From the NCBI RefSeq assembly GCF_027853245.1, contig NZ_JAPTZM010000006.1: a stretch of 64,000 nucleotides of DNA; one strand, given 5' to 3'. Under the pieces are notes generated by a model. It saw nothing but the letters and a program-made list of their open reading frames with translations, did no database searches and was not told where the DNA came from. Made by a program: the position numbers and the translations under genes. Shown here piece after piece: positions 42,555 through 52,167 of the stretch. This stretch comes from Atlantibacter subterraneus. Its GTDB lineage: Bacteria > Pseudomonadota > Gammaproteobacteria > Enterobacterales > Enterobacteriaceae. Within the stretch, counting starts at the first letter, position 1; the number at the start of each line of letters is the position of its first letter.

Positions 42555-44066
42555 CTATTCCTTCACCTGATGAACCACATCGATCACCGAGCCGTCGCGG
42601 TAGCGCACCACGGCGATAACCCGGTCGGTAAAGGCAATCGAACAGGGATCGCCAGTCAGGATGCGCGCCCTTTCACGCAGCCATTCGATGGTGACGACGC
42701 GCAGCCCGGCCTGTTTCAGGCGCTCTGCCAGCTCCGGGCGCGCCGGATTGACGGCAATGCCGTGGTCGGTCACCAGGATGTCGACGCTGGAGCCCGGCGT
42801 GACGCAGGTCGTCACGCTATCCACCAGGGTGGGGATCCGCCCGCGCACCAGCGGCGCAACGATAATCGACAGCGCCGCCGCCACCGCCGTGTCGCAGTGG
42901 CCGCCGGATGCGCCGCGCAATACGCCGTCCGAGCCGGTCAGCACATTGACGTTAAACTGGGTATCGATCTCCAGCGCGCTCAGCACCACCACGTCGAGAC
43001 GGTCGACGCTGGCACCTTTGGAGCCCCAGTTGGCGTACTGGTTGGCGCTAATTTCAATGTGGTTGGGGTTACGGGCCAGCGACTCTGCGGCGGCGCGGTC
43101 AAAGCTCTGAACGTCGAGCAGCTTTTTGATCAAGCCCTTTTCATGCAGATCGACCATGGTGGAGGTAATGCCGCCCAGCGCGAAGTCGGCGTGGACATTG
43201 CGGCTGCGCATTTTGTCTTCCAGAAAGCGCGTCACCGCCAGCGATGCGCCGCCGGTACCGGTTTGCAGCGAGAAGCCGGGTGTAAAGTAGCCGGAATTGA
43301 CCACCACATCCGCCGCGTGGCGGGCAATCAGCAGCTCGCGCGGGTTCGACGTCATGCGGGTGGCGTCGGCACCAATTTTGTCAGCATCCCCGACGCGGTC
43401 GATCTGCACGATCAAATCGACGCAATCCTGAGCGATGCTGGCAGGATGATGGGGATACGGCAGCAGCGCTTCGGTCAGCAGCACCACCTGACGGGCGTGC
43501 TCCGCATCCACTTTGGCGTAGCCCAGCGAGCCGCAGCAGGCTGTGCCGGTGTAGCCATTGGCATTGCCGTACGGGTCGCAGGAGGGCACCCCGAGAAACG
43601 CCACGTCAATCGCCAGCTCACCGCTGTTGACCAGCTGCACACGGCCACCGTGGGAGTGGATCTGCACCGGCTCGGCCAATAAGCCGCGCGAAATCTCTTC
43701 CGCCAGCGGCCCGCGCAGCCCGGAGGTGTAAATCCGACTCACCACGTGATTGCGGATATGTTCCACCAGCGGCGCGTGGCAATCGCTGAGCGAGCTGGAC
43801 GCCAGGGTCAGGTTTTTAAATCCCATTCCGGCAATGGCGTCCATCACCAGATTCAGCGTTAAATCGCCGCCGCGAAAAGCGTGATGGAAAGAGATAGTCA
43901 TCCCATCCTGTAATCCTGAACGGCGAATAGCCTCTTGCAGGGTGGCGCACAGTTTTTTATCGCGCGGCTTCTGGGTTTGCAGATTGAGTTTTGAGGCAGG
44001 CTGAAATGCCGGACGATCGCCCTTCCCTGCGCTGACCCGCGCCTGCCGTTGTGTGGTTTGCTGCAT
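42555..44066 (-). CDS. citF: Citrate lyase alpha subunit CitF
   Basis: A 503-residue acetyl-ACP:citrate ACP transferase. Segments such as TISFHHAFRGGDLTLNLV, SGLRGPLAEEISRG and DVAFLGVPSCDPYGNANG belong to the family. The start at 44066 (MQQTTQRQAR) was chosen because it gives the normal length; an upstream frame to 44249 lies inside citE and encodes low-complexity Arg/Pro sequence. It follows citE by 4 bp. The alpha subunit transfers the acyl carrier from acetyl to citryl, which CitE then cleaves to oxaloacetate and acetyl-ACP. Confidence 0.95.
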   Translation of the reverse strand: MQQTTQRQARVSAGKGDRPAFQPASKLNLQTQKPRDKKLCATLQEAIRRSGLQDGMTISFHHAFRGGDLTLNLVMDAIAGMGFKNLTLASSSLSDCHAPLVEHIRNHVVSRIYTSGLRGPLAEEISRGLLAEPVQIHSHGGRVQLVNSGELAIDVAFLGVPSCDPYGNANGYTGTACCGSLGYAKVDAEHARQVVLLTEALLPYPHHPASIAQDCVDLIVQIDRVGDADKIGADATRMTSNPRELLIARHAADVVVNSGYFTPGFSLQTGTGGASLAVTRFLEDKMRSRNVHADFALGGITSTMVDLHEKGLIKKLLDVQSFDRAAAESLARNPNHIEISANQYANWGSKGASVDRLDVVVLSALEIDTQFNVNVLTGSDGVLRGASGGHCDTAVAAALSIIVAPLVRGRIPTLVDSVTTCVTPGSSVDILVTDHGIAVNPARPELAERLKQAGLRVVTIEWLRERARILTGDPCSIAFTDRVIAVVRYRDGSVIDVVHQVKE

Positions 44067-44070
44067 GTCG

Positions 44071-44976
44071 TTACTCCTCACGAATACCGGAAAGCGCTGC
44101 CCGGGACAGCACCAGACGCGCCCGCTCGATGACCGGGCTATCCACCATCTTGCCGTTGAGCGATACCACGCCCAGCCCTTCACGCGCCGCGGCCTCGGCG
44201 GCGTCGACCACGCGCTGGGCGTGATCCGCTTCCTGGCGGGTCGGGGCATACAGGTTGTGCAGCAGTTCGATTTGGCGCGGGTTGATCAGCGATTTGCCGT
44301 CAAAACCCAGCTGTTTGATATGCGCGGCTTCACGCAGAAAACCGGCTTCGTTGTTGGCGTCGGAATAGACGGTATCGAAGGCCTGAATGCCTGCGGCGCG
44401 CGCCGCCTGGAGAATGGCGCAGCGGGCGAACAGCAGTTCCGTACCCTCCGGCGAACGTTCGGTGCGCAAGTTGCGCACGTAATCTTCCGCGCCGAGCGCG
44501 ATGCCGATCAGGCGCGGCGAGGCGTGGGCAATTGCCACCGCCTGGGTAATGCCCTGCGGCGATTCAATAGCGGCCAGCAGACCGGTGCTGTCGGGTTCCC
44601 GGCCGCATTCCGCCTCAATCCGCGCGATGTGATTTTCGATATCAATCACGTCCTGGGCGGTGTCGGTTTTCGGCAGGCGCACAATGTCCACGCCGCCGCG
44701 TACCACGGCTTCGAGATCCGCTACGCCGTAATCGGAATCCAGCGCGTTTACCCGCACGATGGTTTCGACGTTCTGATACAGCGGGTGCTGCAGAGCGTGG
44801 AACACCAGGCGGCGAGCAGCGTCTTTTTCACGCAGGATCACCGAGTCCTCCAGGTCAAACATCAGCGCATCGGCGTGATAGATAAACGCGTTGCTGACCA
44901 TCGCGGCATTGGCTCCGGGGACGAACAGCATGCTGCGGCGGGTACGGGATTTACGTTGTTCGGGGGTAAGTTTCAT
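44071..44976 (-). CDS. citE: Citrate lyase beta subunit CitE
   Basis: A 301-residue citryl-ACP lyase of the HpcH/HpaI TIM-barrel family. The N-terminal RRSMLFVPGANAAMVSNA, DALMFDLEDSVILREKDAAR with the metal-binding acidic residues, the Arg-containing VRVNALDS and AAIESPQGITQAVAIA with the metal Glu are all present. It overlaps citD by 4 bp. Mg-dependent cleavage of citryl-ACP occurs here. Confidence 0.96.
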   Translation of the reverse strand: MKLTPEQRKSRTRRSMLFVPGANAAMVSNAFIYHADALMFDLEDSVILREKDAARRLVFHALQHPLYQNVETIVRVNALDSDYGVADLEAVVRGGVDIVRLPKTDTAQDVIDIENHIARIEAECGREPDSTGLLAAIESPQGITQAVAIAHASPRLIGIALGAEDYVRNLRTERSPEGTELLFARCAILQAARAAGIQAFDTVYSDANNEAGFLREAAHIKQLGFDGKSLINPRQIELLHNLYAPTRQEADHAQRVVDAAEAAAREGLGVVSLNGKMVDSPVIERARLVLSRAALSGIREE

Positions 44977-45269
44977 GCGCGCGTCTCCCAGGGCATTGCC
45001 GTCATCTCGCAGGCGCGCGCCAGCAGCGTTTCCAGACGTGCGCGCAATACGCAGTCCAGCGCGCCTTTATCATCGATAAACACCTGAACGCCGCGCACCT
45101 GATAGCGCGTCAGGATCTCCAGGACGGTGGCGCGGATGGCAACGCCAAACTGTTTTTCCACGCTGCTGTTGATTTGCAGCTCGATATCGTGCGAGTCGAG
45201 GGGCGCGATGCGCGCCATTACATCCCCGGACTCCAGCGTGCCGGCGACGGCAGGACGGGTAATTTTCAT
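44973..45269 (-). CDS. citD: Citrate lyase acyl carrier protein CitD
   Basis: A 98-residue gamma subunit. The prosthetic group attachment Ser lies in AGTLESGDVMARI at residue 14. The rest matches the small CitD fold with VEKQFGVAIRATVLEILTRY. Overlaps of 4 bp with both citC and citE show tight coupling. Confidence 0.96.
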   Translation of the reverse strand: MKITRPAVAGTLESGDVMARIAPLDSHDIELQINSSVEKQFGVAIRATVLEILTRYQVRGVQVFIDDKGALDCVLRARLETLLARACEMTAMPWETRA

Positions 45270-46342
45270 GATTCACCTGTTGTTAATACGGATTCAGTTT
45301 GAAGCGCTGTGGAACGCATGACGGTGTCAGGCAACATGCGTTGCAGATAACGGGCGGTGGCGTCGGGTACCAGCAGCTCAATGGTCGCGAAGTCGCGCTT
45401 GACCAACAGTTTGCGCACCCAGGAAGCGGAAATAGCGATGCCGTGATACTGCAGGCGCTCAATTTCCACCAGCTGCACTGGCGGCGCGGGATTGGTCGGG
45501 TCCTGCAGAATGCGCCGCATATCGGCGTTATAGCTGGCGGTCACTTTGCAAAACGGCTCTGTGCCGACGAAGCGATGGGTAATGCCCAGCGCGGGCGCAA
45601 GATGATTACGGAAGATTTGCAGATCGATTTCGGTATAGCAGTGGTTAATGACGCTCTGTTCTTTAATGAAGTAGCATGGAAAAGTGGCGCGGGAGATCAG
45701 GTATTCTGAGCCGCGATGCACCGTGAGCTTTTCTATATCCGCCGTCCCGGCACGCACCAGCGCCAGCCGGTCTTCATACGGGAAACGGGAGGTATCCTCT
45801 TTAACTAAAAACAGATGCAGCCAGTCGCACTGTGCCGCCGCCCTCTGCACCAGGTAGCGATGACCGCGCGTAAACGGGTTGGCGTTCATCACGATGCAGC
45901 CGATTTTGTTACCGTCCCGGCGCAGTGTCGTAAGATAGCTGGCGTACTGTTGCAGGCGCGTCGCGTTGTTTTCCATCAGCACCATAACGCCCGGCACCCG
46001 CGCCAGGGTAAAAAACCCGCACTGCCGAAACAGGGCTTCATTCTGAGTTTTGGTATAGATAAATAACTGGGTGCAAAAACGCTCATAGGCCAGGTTAATT
46101 AATTCTGTGGCCAGGGTGAGCGCTAATCCTTCTCCGCGGACTGACTCATCAATCGCAACGCACTTAATAATATTCCCGGCAAGGCCGCCGCAGGCGATTA
46201 AGTGTTCATTACGCGTAACGGTAATAAATATCTCTACGGTGGTATCGATGCTCAAATCGTTTTCACGCAGGAATTGCGTTATCCTGGCTATTTTCTTATT
46301 TTCGCTGCGCTTTACCCGTGTGAACACGGTATTGCCAAACAT
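45266..46342 (-). CDS. citC: Citrate lyase ligase CitC
   Basis: A 358-residue enzyme that acetylates the lyase prosthetic group using acetate and ATP, switching the complex on. It has an N-terminal GNAT-like domain (VAIDESVRGEGLALTLATEL) and a C-terminal nucleotidyltransferase domain with GCIVMNANPFTRGHRYLV carrying the TxGH motif. The start at 46342 (MFGNTVFTRVKRS) aligns with E. coli CitC; an in-frame ATG seven codons earlier at 46363 is less likely. First gene of the citCDEFXG-citT operon. Confidence 0.94.
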   Translation of the reverse strand: MFGNTVFTRVKRSENKKIARITQFLRENDLSIDTTVEIFITVTRNEHLIACGGLAGNIIKCVAIDESVRGEGLALTLATELINLAYERFCTQLFIYTKTQNEALFRQCGFFTLARVPGVMVLMENNATRLQQYASYLTTLRRDGNKIGCIVMNANPFTRGHRYLVQRAAAQCDWLHLFLVKEDTSRFPYEDRLALVRAGTADIEKLTVHRGSEYLISRATFPCYFIKEQSVINHCYTEIDLQIFRNHLAPALGITHRFVGTEPFCKVTASYNADMRRILQDPTNPAPPVQLVEIERLQYHGIAISASWVRKLLVKRDFATIELLVPDATARYLQRMLPDTVMRSTALQTESVLTTGES

Positions 46343-46699
46343 AGGTATCCGTCCCTGCGCCATGAGTAAGGTGGGGAATAAATGTTAATTAACTGCTGCA
46401 ATAATAAAAAAGCCCGCCACGCAGGCATTTCCATCAACAGTGTGGTATGCAGAGAAATGGTACGCACTATTTAAATTCTGAATTTTGATATATTTCACAA
46501 ACCATTCAGGGATTAAAATAGTCTTTATGGTTTTTATTTGGTTAATTAAATTCCCTTCGACGCACTTCATGGTTTTAATTTATTTAATTGATTTAATGCT
46601 ATCAATTTGCAACGATAATCTGGCGTCTGACGCGCCTCAGGGAAACAATTAAATAACAATTAACTGCCCCGATTGAGTTCGGTATTAAAAGGAAGCGTT
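46343..46699. promoter_or_regulatory. Divergent citC / citA control region
   Basis: This 357-bp gene-free stretch is very AT-rich, especially 46520-46620, which fits the A/T-rich sites bound by CitB/DpiA. A CRP site candidate, TTTGATATATTTCACA (46484-46499), has a perfect right half and one mismatch in the left half. It must drive both citC (minus) and citA (plus). Individual promoter boxes were not resolved. Confidence 0.55.
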
Positions 46700-48361
46700 A
46701 TGACCGGGAGAAAGAAAATCAGCTTATTGCACTTTTTTCGCCGACTGGCGTTTCCATTACGGATATTTCTTTTATTACTGGTGGTGTCAACACTGTTAAT
46801 TAGCGCGTTGGGCCAATATCTCTCTGCCAGCTTTGAAGATTATTTGACCGAGCACGTACGCGGCATGGCGATGAACCAGGCCAGAATCATCGCTTCCAAC
46901 GACAGCGTTATTGATGCGGTAAAACATCGCGATACCCATCGTCTGAGGCAAATTGTCGGTAAATTATCCACCGGTTCCGATTTTGATTACGTGGTTATCG
47001 GCGACCGTCACTCTGTTCGGCTTTATCATCCTAACCCGGCAAAAATAGGCTATCCGATGCAGTGGACCAAGCCTGGCGCGCTGGAAAAAGGCGAAAGCTA
47101 TTTTATTACCGGCGAAGGCTCTATCGGCATGGCGATGCGCGCCAAAACGCCGATTTTCGATGAGCATCAGCAGGTGATCGGCGTCGTTTCGCTGGGGTAT
47201 TTAGTCAGTAAGATCAACAGCTGGCGGCTGGATTTTCTGCTGCCGCTGGCCGGCGTATTTGTGGTTATCCTGATTATTTTAATGCTGCTGTCGTGGTTAT
47301 TCGCCGCGCATATTCGTCGCCAGATGCTCGGTATGGAACCGCAGCAAATCGCCAGGGTAGTGCGTCAACAAGAGGCGCTGTTTGGTTCGGTATTCGAAGG
47401 GCTGATCGCCGTCGATCCTGATGGGCTTATCACGGCGATCAACCGTAATGCGCGTAAAATGCTGGGCTTGGAGTCTCCGGGCCGCCAGTGGCTGGGGCGC
47501 TATATCGGTGATGTGGTAAGTCCTTGCGATTTTTTTACCGGGAGCATTGAGGAACAGCGCCAGGATGCGATGTGTACGTTTAACGGGTTAAGCGTTATCG
47601 CCAATCGCGGCGTGATCCGCTATCAGCACGCGCTATTAGGCGCGATCATCAGCTTTCGCAGCAAGGATGAAATCAGCGCGCTGAATGCTCAGCTGACGCA
47701 AATTAAACAGTACGTTGAAAGCCTGAGAACGCTGCGTCATGAGCATCTCAACTGGATGTCTACGCTCAATGGTCTGCTGCAAATGAAAGAGTACGATCGG
47801 GTGCTGGCAATGGTGCAAGGCGAGTCACAGGCTCAGCAACAGCTGATCGACAGCCTGCGTGATGCCGTTGACGATCGTCAGGTCGCGGGATTGCTGTTTG
47901 GCAAATGTCAGCGGGCGCGAGAACTGGGATTATCGCTAAATCTTGTACCCGGCTGCGTACTGCATCATCTCCCCCAGGATATGGACAGTACGGAATTCGC
48001 CGCCATCGTCGGCAACCTGCTGGATAACGCCTTTGAAGCCTGTCTGAATAATCCTCAGGGCGATAAAACGGTGGAACTGTATCTGAGCGATGAAGGCGAT
48101 GATGTGATTATTGAGGTGGCGGATCAGGGGTGCGGTGTGCCGGATACGCTGCGCCAGACCCTTTTCCAACAGGGTGTAAGCACCAAAACTGATGCGCAGG
48201 GCGAACACGGTATCGGGCTGTATCTGATCGCCAGTTTTGTTAATCGCTATGGTGGCGTGATTACCGTTGAAGATAATCAGCCATGCGGCGCTTTGTTTTC
48301 CGTTTTTATACCGAAAGTGAAAAAGAGTGATGGAACAATCTCTGACGATTTTAATAGTTGA
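46700..48361 (+). CDS. citA: Citrate sensor histidine kinase CitA (DpiB)
   Basis: About 553 residues. Two transmembrane helices (about residues 20-42 and 175-200) flank a periplasmic PAS domain with the citrate-binding stretch VVIGDRHSVRLYHPNPAKIG. A cytoplasmic PAS domain follows (SVFEGLIAVDPDG), then the kinase core with phosphorylated His in LRHEHLNWMSTLNGLLQ, the N box NLLDNAFEA and the G boxes DQGCGVP and GEHGIGLYL. The start at 46700 (MTGRKK) follows GGAAGCGTT. It senses external citrate and phosphorylates CitB. It overlaps citB by 32 bp. Confidence 0.95.
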   Translation: MTGRKKISLLHFFRRLAFPLRIFLLLLVVSTLLISALGQYLSASFEDYLTEHVRGMAMNQARIIASNDSVIDAVKHRDTHRLRQIVGKLSTGSDFDYVVIGDRHSVRLYHPNPAKIGYPMQWTKPGALEKGESYFITGEGSIGMAMRAKTPIFDEHQQVIGVVSLGYLVSKINSWRLDFLLPLAGVFVVILIILMLLSWLFAAHIRRQMLGMEPQQIARVVRQQEALFGSVFEGLIAVDPDGLITAINRNARKMLGLESPGRQWLGRYIGDVVSPCDFFTGSIEEQRQDAMCTFNGLSVIANRGVIRYQHALLGAIISFRSKDEISALNAQLTQIKQYVESLRTLRHEHLNWMSTLNGLLQMKEYDRVLAMVQGESQAQQQLIDSLRDAVDDRQVAGLLFGKCQRARELGLSLNLVPGCVLHHLPQDMDSTEFAAIVGNLLDNAFEACLNNPQGDKTVELYLSDEGDDVIIEVADQGCGVPDTLRQTLFQQGVSTKTDAQGEHGIGLYLIASFVNRYGGVITVEDNQPCGALFSVFIPKVKKSDGTISDDFNS

Positions 48362-49010
48362 GGACGAAACGCCGCTGGCGGAAATGCATGCCGAGTTTAT
48401 CCGCCATTTTCCCGGCTGCGAGACGGTATGGCTGGCGGGTAATCTGGCGCAGGCCCGGGAAATGATTGCTCGCTTCAAACCGGCGCTTATCCTGCTGGAT
48501 AATTACTTACCCGACGGCAAAGGCGTCACATTGCTGCATGAGCTCTCCCAGGCCCGCTACACCGGCGGAGTGGTGTTTACCACAGCGGCAAGCGATATGG
48601 ATACCGTTTCAGAGGCCGTGCGCTGTGGCGTGTTTGACTATCTGGTCAAGCCCATCGCGTATGAACGGCTTGGGCAAACCCTGCATCGCTTTCAGCAGCG
48701 CAGGGCGCTACTTGCCAGTCATGCCAGCGCCAGCCAGCGGCAAATCGACGATATGTTCAATGCCTATGCGCGAGGGGAGCAAAAAGAAGCGCTGCCGCCG
48801 GGGATTGATGCGCTAACGCTGGCAAAAGTACAGCAACTGTTTGCCGACCCGCTGGCGCGGCATACCGCTGAAACGGTGGCTGATGCGCTGAAACTGAGCC
48901 GCACCACCGCCCGGCGTTATCTGGAGTTCGCCGCCAGTCGACAGCAGATTGTGGCGGAGATTATTTATGGCAAAGTGGGCCGCCCGCAGCGAACCTATCG
49001 GGCGTTATGA
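48330..49010 (+). CDS. citB: Citrate response regulator CitB (DpiA)
   Basis: A 226-residue response regulator with a receiver domain (ILIVEDETPLAEMHAEFI at the start, phospho-acceptor Asp in LILLDNYLPDGKG near residue 57, Lys in DYLVKPIAYERL) and a C-terminal helix-turn-helix of the CitB/DcuR type (ETVADALKLSRTTARRYL). It activates the cit operon. ATG at 48330 aligns with E. coli DpiA; a GTG one codon earlier is possible. The stop codon overlaps the end of the convergent GGDEF gene by 6 bp. Confidence 0.95.
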   Translation: MEQSLTILIVEDETPLAEMHAEFIRHFPGCETVWLAGNLAQAREMIARFKPALILLDNYLPDGKGVTLLHELSQARYTGGVVFTTAASDMDTVSEAVRCGVFDYLVKPIAYERLGQTLHRFQQRRALLASHASASQRQIDDMFNAYARGEQKEALPPGIDALTLAKVQQLFADPLARHTAETVADALKLSRTTARRYLEFAASRQQIVAEIIYGKVGRPQRTYRAL

Positions 49011-50324
49011 GGCGTTTTCCGGCATCGCCACCACCTGATTACGCCCGCGATTTTTTGCGGCATACAGCGCCGTATCCGCCTGATGGATCAGGCCGCTGGC
49101 TATCATATGCAGCGGCGTATCCGGCGACAGCGATTCACAGGCGTACAGCGTCGCCACGCCAATGCTGATGGTGAGATAATGGGTCGGGCTGGCAACGTGC
49201 GGCAACATTAGCGCATTGATGTTTTCACGCAGGCGCTCCGCTTCCGCCAGGGCTTGCGCCTGGTCTGTGCGGGGCAAAATCACCAGAAACTCTTCGCCGC
49301 CGTAGCGACTCACGTTATCTTCAGGACGCCGCCTTGATGACACCAAAGCTTTGGCAACGGCGCTCAGGCAGTTATCGCCGGACTGATGACCATAGTTATC
49401 GTTATAACGCTTAAAATAATCGATATCCGCCAGGCACACTGACAGCGGGAAACCGTCCTCGACGGCCTGGTTAATTTCATTCATCAGACGCTCATCCATG
49501 TAACGGCGATTATACAGGCCGGTTAAATGGTCGCGCTGGGCATACTGCTGTAGCACCTGGTTGGCGCTTGCCAGTTTCTGCTCCGCCTCACGACGTGCCG
49601 TTATATCCACCCAGGTCACCGACAGCCCTACTACGCGGTTGCTGGCATTGTATAAAGCGACCGGTTGAGTGTCGTAACAGCGATCGCGCCAGATAATCTC
49701 GCGCCCTGGAATTATTACGCCGGATTCCACAAGAAAGAAATCATCCTGAAACTGTTGCCATACGTCTGGCATTAAATGCCCCAGCAGGCTGCCAGCCGCT
49801 TCTTCCGGCGAAATATTCAGTAAGCCATTCATGGCCTTATTCGACATGACCAGCCGTCCGTCCAGGTCCAGCATGCACAGGGCAACGGGCGTCGTATCAT
49901 AGATAGTTTCGAGTTGCAGTACGCGTTCGCCGAGATTAGAAATATTTCTGTCAATGCCGCGATAGCCGGTTAATTCGCCCCGATCGTTAAACAGCGGAAT
50001 GCCGCTGGTTTCCAGCACCACAATCTGGCCATCGGCGCGCATATTGCGATTAACCAGCCCGGAAAACGCACGCTGCTGAGAAACGATTTCGCCGAAAGCG
50101 CCCGCAACGCGTTCCGCTTCCCCCGGGGGCATAAAATCAAAGGGAGTACGGCCTATGACATAGCCCGGCTCATAGCCCAACAAATCATGTACCACCCCCG
50201 AAACCCAGGTGTACCGCCCCTGCGCATCCACTTCCCAGACCCAATCGGAATTGTGATGGAGTAAATCTAAGAGATGTTTTTCATCAACGTCAGGCAAATC
50301 AGACTGTCTCTTTCCATCATTCAT
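49005..50324 (-). CDS. PAS-PAS-GGDEF diguanylate cyclase
   Basis: A 439-residue soluble protein with two PAS domains (about residues 15-130 and 135-250) and a C-terminal GGDEF domain. The active loop is SRYGGEEFLVILP, and an intact inhibitory site RPED lies five residues before it, so c-di-GMP synthesis with product inhibition is predicted. RDHLTGLYNRRYMDERL starts the catalytic domain. PAS domains suggest a redox, oxygen or ligand signal, not known. It is convergent with citB with overlapping 3' ends, so the two messages could pair. Confidence 0.93.
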   Translation of the reverse strand: MNDGKRQSDLPDVDEKHLLDLLHHNSDWVWEVDAQGRYTWVSGVVHDLLGYEPGYVIGRTPFDFMPPGEAERVAGAFGEIVSQQRAFSGLVNRNMRADGQIVVLETSGIPLFNDRGELTGYRGIDRNISNLGERVLQLETIYDTTPVALCMLDLDGRLVMSNKAMNGLLNISPEEAAGSLLGHLMPDVWQQFQDDFFLVESGVIIPGREIIWRDRCYDTQPVALYNASNRVVGLSVTWVDITARREAEQKLASANQVLQQYAQRDHLTGLYNRRYMDERLMNEINQAVEDGFPLSVCLADIDYFKRYNDNYGHQSGDNCLSAVAKALVSSRRRPEDNVSRYGGEEFLVILPRTDQAQALAEAERLRENINALMLPHVASPTHYLTISIGVATLYACESLSPDTPLHMIASGLIHQADTALYAAKNRGRNQVVAMPENAS

Positions 50325-50769
50325 GGTTATTTATCCGCATACTCTACAGGTACTCAAACGCAGGCTGGTCAGTGTTAAGAAGCTCTTAAGATACAGGTTA
50401 GTGGTCAGAGAAAGTAGCAAACATTGATGAGAGGAATTTGAAAAATAGTATTTATTTGCGCTACTTATCAATACATTTTATATCGCATAACGTATTTCAT
50501 TGTTTTTAAAGCTGAAACGTTAAGGCGGCCGAGAAATACTGGATCATCACTCAGCAAGTTGTGTTGGATGTGGTTGTTTTGTGGTTTTGCGGGCTTAACG
50601 AGATGAATAGCCATACTCTCAGAGTTTAACTTCCAAAAATCACAGGGTATGGGGCGATCGATGTAGCTATAAGGTTGCACATTGGGTGTGATAATGATGT
50701 TGTTTTGATGTTGTAATTGTGTGGTTTGTGTGGTTTTATACTGCTATACCTTGTAGTAGAGAAAATCAC
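50325..50769. promoter_or_regulatory. Control region with TG-rich direct repeats, upstream of the flavoprotein genes
   Basis: No gene is seen in these 445 bp. Two blocks of direct repeats occur: TGTGGTTgttTTGTGGTTTT within 50559-50589 and TGTGGTTTGTGTGGTTTTA near the end of 50701-50740. Repeated TGTGGTTT units are spaced 9-11 bp. DeoR-family regulators commonly bind tandem direct repeats with helical-turn spacing, and similar blocks flank the DeoR gene of this cluster. A TATACT hexamer (50737-50742) follows the second block and could be a -10 box. Confidence 0.5.
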
Positions 50770-52167
50770 ATGACTCAGTTAATTGAAGATGTTGATGTCG
50801 TTGTCATTGGTGGCGGGGTGGTTGGTTGCGCCATGTTCCGTCGTTTTACCTTGATGGGGAGCAAAGTACTGCTTCTTGAAAAAGGCGGTGACATTCTTTC
50901 GGGAGCAAGTAAAGCCAACAGCGCTATTCTTCATACTGGCTTTGATGCCCCGACTGGAAGCCTGGAACTGCAATGTATGCAGGCCGGGTATCAGGAATAC
51001 ATGGACATCCACCACCGGATGAACCTGCCCCTTCTCAAAACCACCGCTATCGTTGTCGCATGGACAGAAGAACAGCTGGCGGCCCTGCCCGGTATCGTCA
51101 AGCAAGCTCATGATAACGGCGTGCTTGATGTTACCCAGATAGATGCTGAAGAAGTGTATAACCGTGAACCGAACCTGGCTAAAGGTGCACTCGGCGGTGT
51201 TTATGTACCTGGCGAATATGTTATTGACCCGTGGAGTTCGCCTCTCGCGTATGTCACCCAGGCTGTCCAGCATGGTGGCAAATACAGGTTCAACTGTGGC
51301 GTAACCAAGGCGACACGTTATGAAGAGGGGTGGGAGCTGGAAACCACTCAAGGTGCAGTGCGCACCAGGCTGGTTATTAACTGTGCGGGCAATCATGGGG
51401 ATTTAATCGACGGGCTCTGGCGTCAGCCAGACTATGAAATACGCCCACGCAAGGGCCAGTTCCTGGTTTACGATAAAGCCGCAGCCGCGCAGATCAATGC
51501 CATTATCCTTCCCGTACCGACGCCCACCACCAAAGGCGTTCTGCTGTGCCGGACTATCTTCGGCAATATGATCCTTGGCCCGACAGCAGAAGAGCAGCAG
51601 GATCGGGAGCATGCTGAAGTGAATGAAGAGGTGCTTAAAAGCCTCATCGAGAAAGGCAGCCTGATGCTTCCCTCTTTAACGCATTTTTCGGTGACGGCGA
51701 CGTATGCGGGGCTTAGACCTGCAACCGAGAAAAAAGAGTACCGCATTTATGATTATCCAAACGACCAGTGGATAAGCGTGGGGGGCATTCGCTCCACAGG
51801 CCTGACGGCAGCGCTGGGGATTGCGGCATATGTTGAGGAGCTGTACCAGCGGAATTTCAGCAAGCTTTTTGAATTGTCTCCTCCCACCACGCTGTCATGG
51901 CCACACATGCCCATGCTTTCTGAATACGAGCAGCGAGATTATTCCTGCAAAGGCAACGGTGGCGTCATCTGCCACTGTGAGCTGGTCACTCGCCGCGAAC
52001 TGGAAGCTGTTTTCGACTCGGCTGTTCCTCCGGAGTGCATTGGTGGTTTACGTCGTCGGACCCGGGTCATGATGGGCCGATGTAATGGATTTTTCTGCAG
52101 CAACCATGTGGCAGAGATTGTAGGAACGCGTCTTGACAACACCCTTGTGGTTGGGAAGGTCGAATGA
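50770..52167 (+). CDS. GlpA-like FAD-dependent oxidoreductase with [2Fe-2S] domain
   Basis: A 465-residue protein of the DAO/GlpA superfamily. The dinucleotide-binding motif VVVIGGGVVGCAMFRRF is at residues 10-26, and SGASKANSAILHTGFDAPTG is the substrate-side signature shared with anaerobic glycerol-3-phosphate dehydrogenase and LhgO-type 2-hydroxy acid oxidases. A C-terminal BFD-type [2Fe-2S] domain is visible as VICHCELVTRRELE (near 400) and MGRCNGFFCS (near 437). The start at 50770 (MTQLIED) avoids an unrelated leader. Its stop overlaps the next gene's ATG. With a glycerol-kinase-like protein in the cluster, oxidation of a phosphorylated polyol is the most likely reaction, but the substrate is unknown. 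Confidence 0.8.
   Translation: MTQLIEDVDVVVIGGGVVGCAMFRRFTLMGSKVLLLEKGGDILSGASKANSAILHTGFDAPTGSLELQCMQAGYQEYMDIHHRMNLPLLKTTAIVVAWTEEQLAALPGIVKQAHDNGVLDVTQIDAEEVYNREPNLAKGALGGVYVPGEYVIDPWSSPLAYVTQAVQHGGKYRFNCGVTKATRYEEGWELETTQGAVRTRLVINCAGNHGDLIDGLWRQPDYEIRPRKGQFLVYDKAAAAQINAIILPVPTPTTKGVLLCRTIFGNMILGPTAEEQQDREHAEVNEEVLKSLIEKGSLMLPSLTHFSVTATYAGLRPATEKKEYRIYDYPNDQWISVGGIRSTGLTAALGIAAYVEELYQRNFSKLFELSPPTTLSWPHMPMLSEYEQRDYSCKGNGGVICHCELVTRRELEAVFDSAVPPECIGGLRRRTRVMMGRCNGFFCSNHVAEIVGTRLDNTLVVGKVE

Noticed and set aside
42555..44249. CitF with a 61-residue N-terminal extension
   Set aside because: The extension lies inside citE and is low-complexity Arg/Pro sequence; the internal ATG at 44066 gives the family length.
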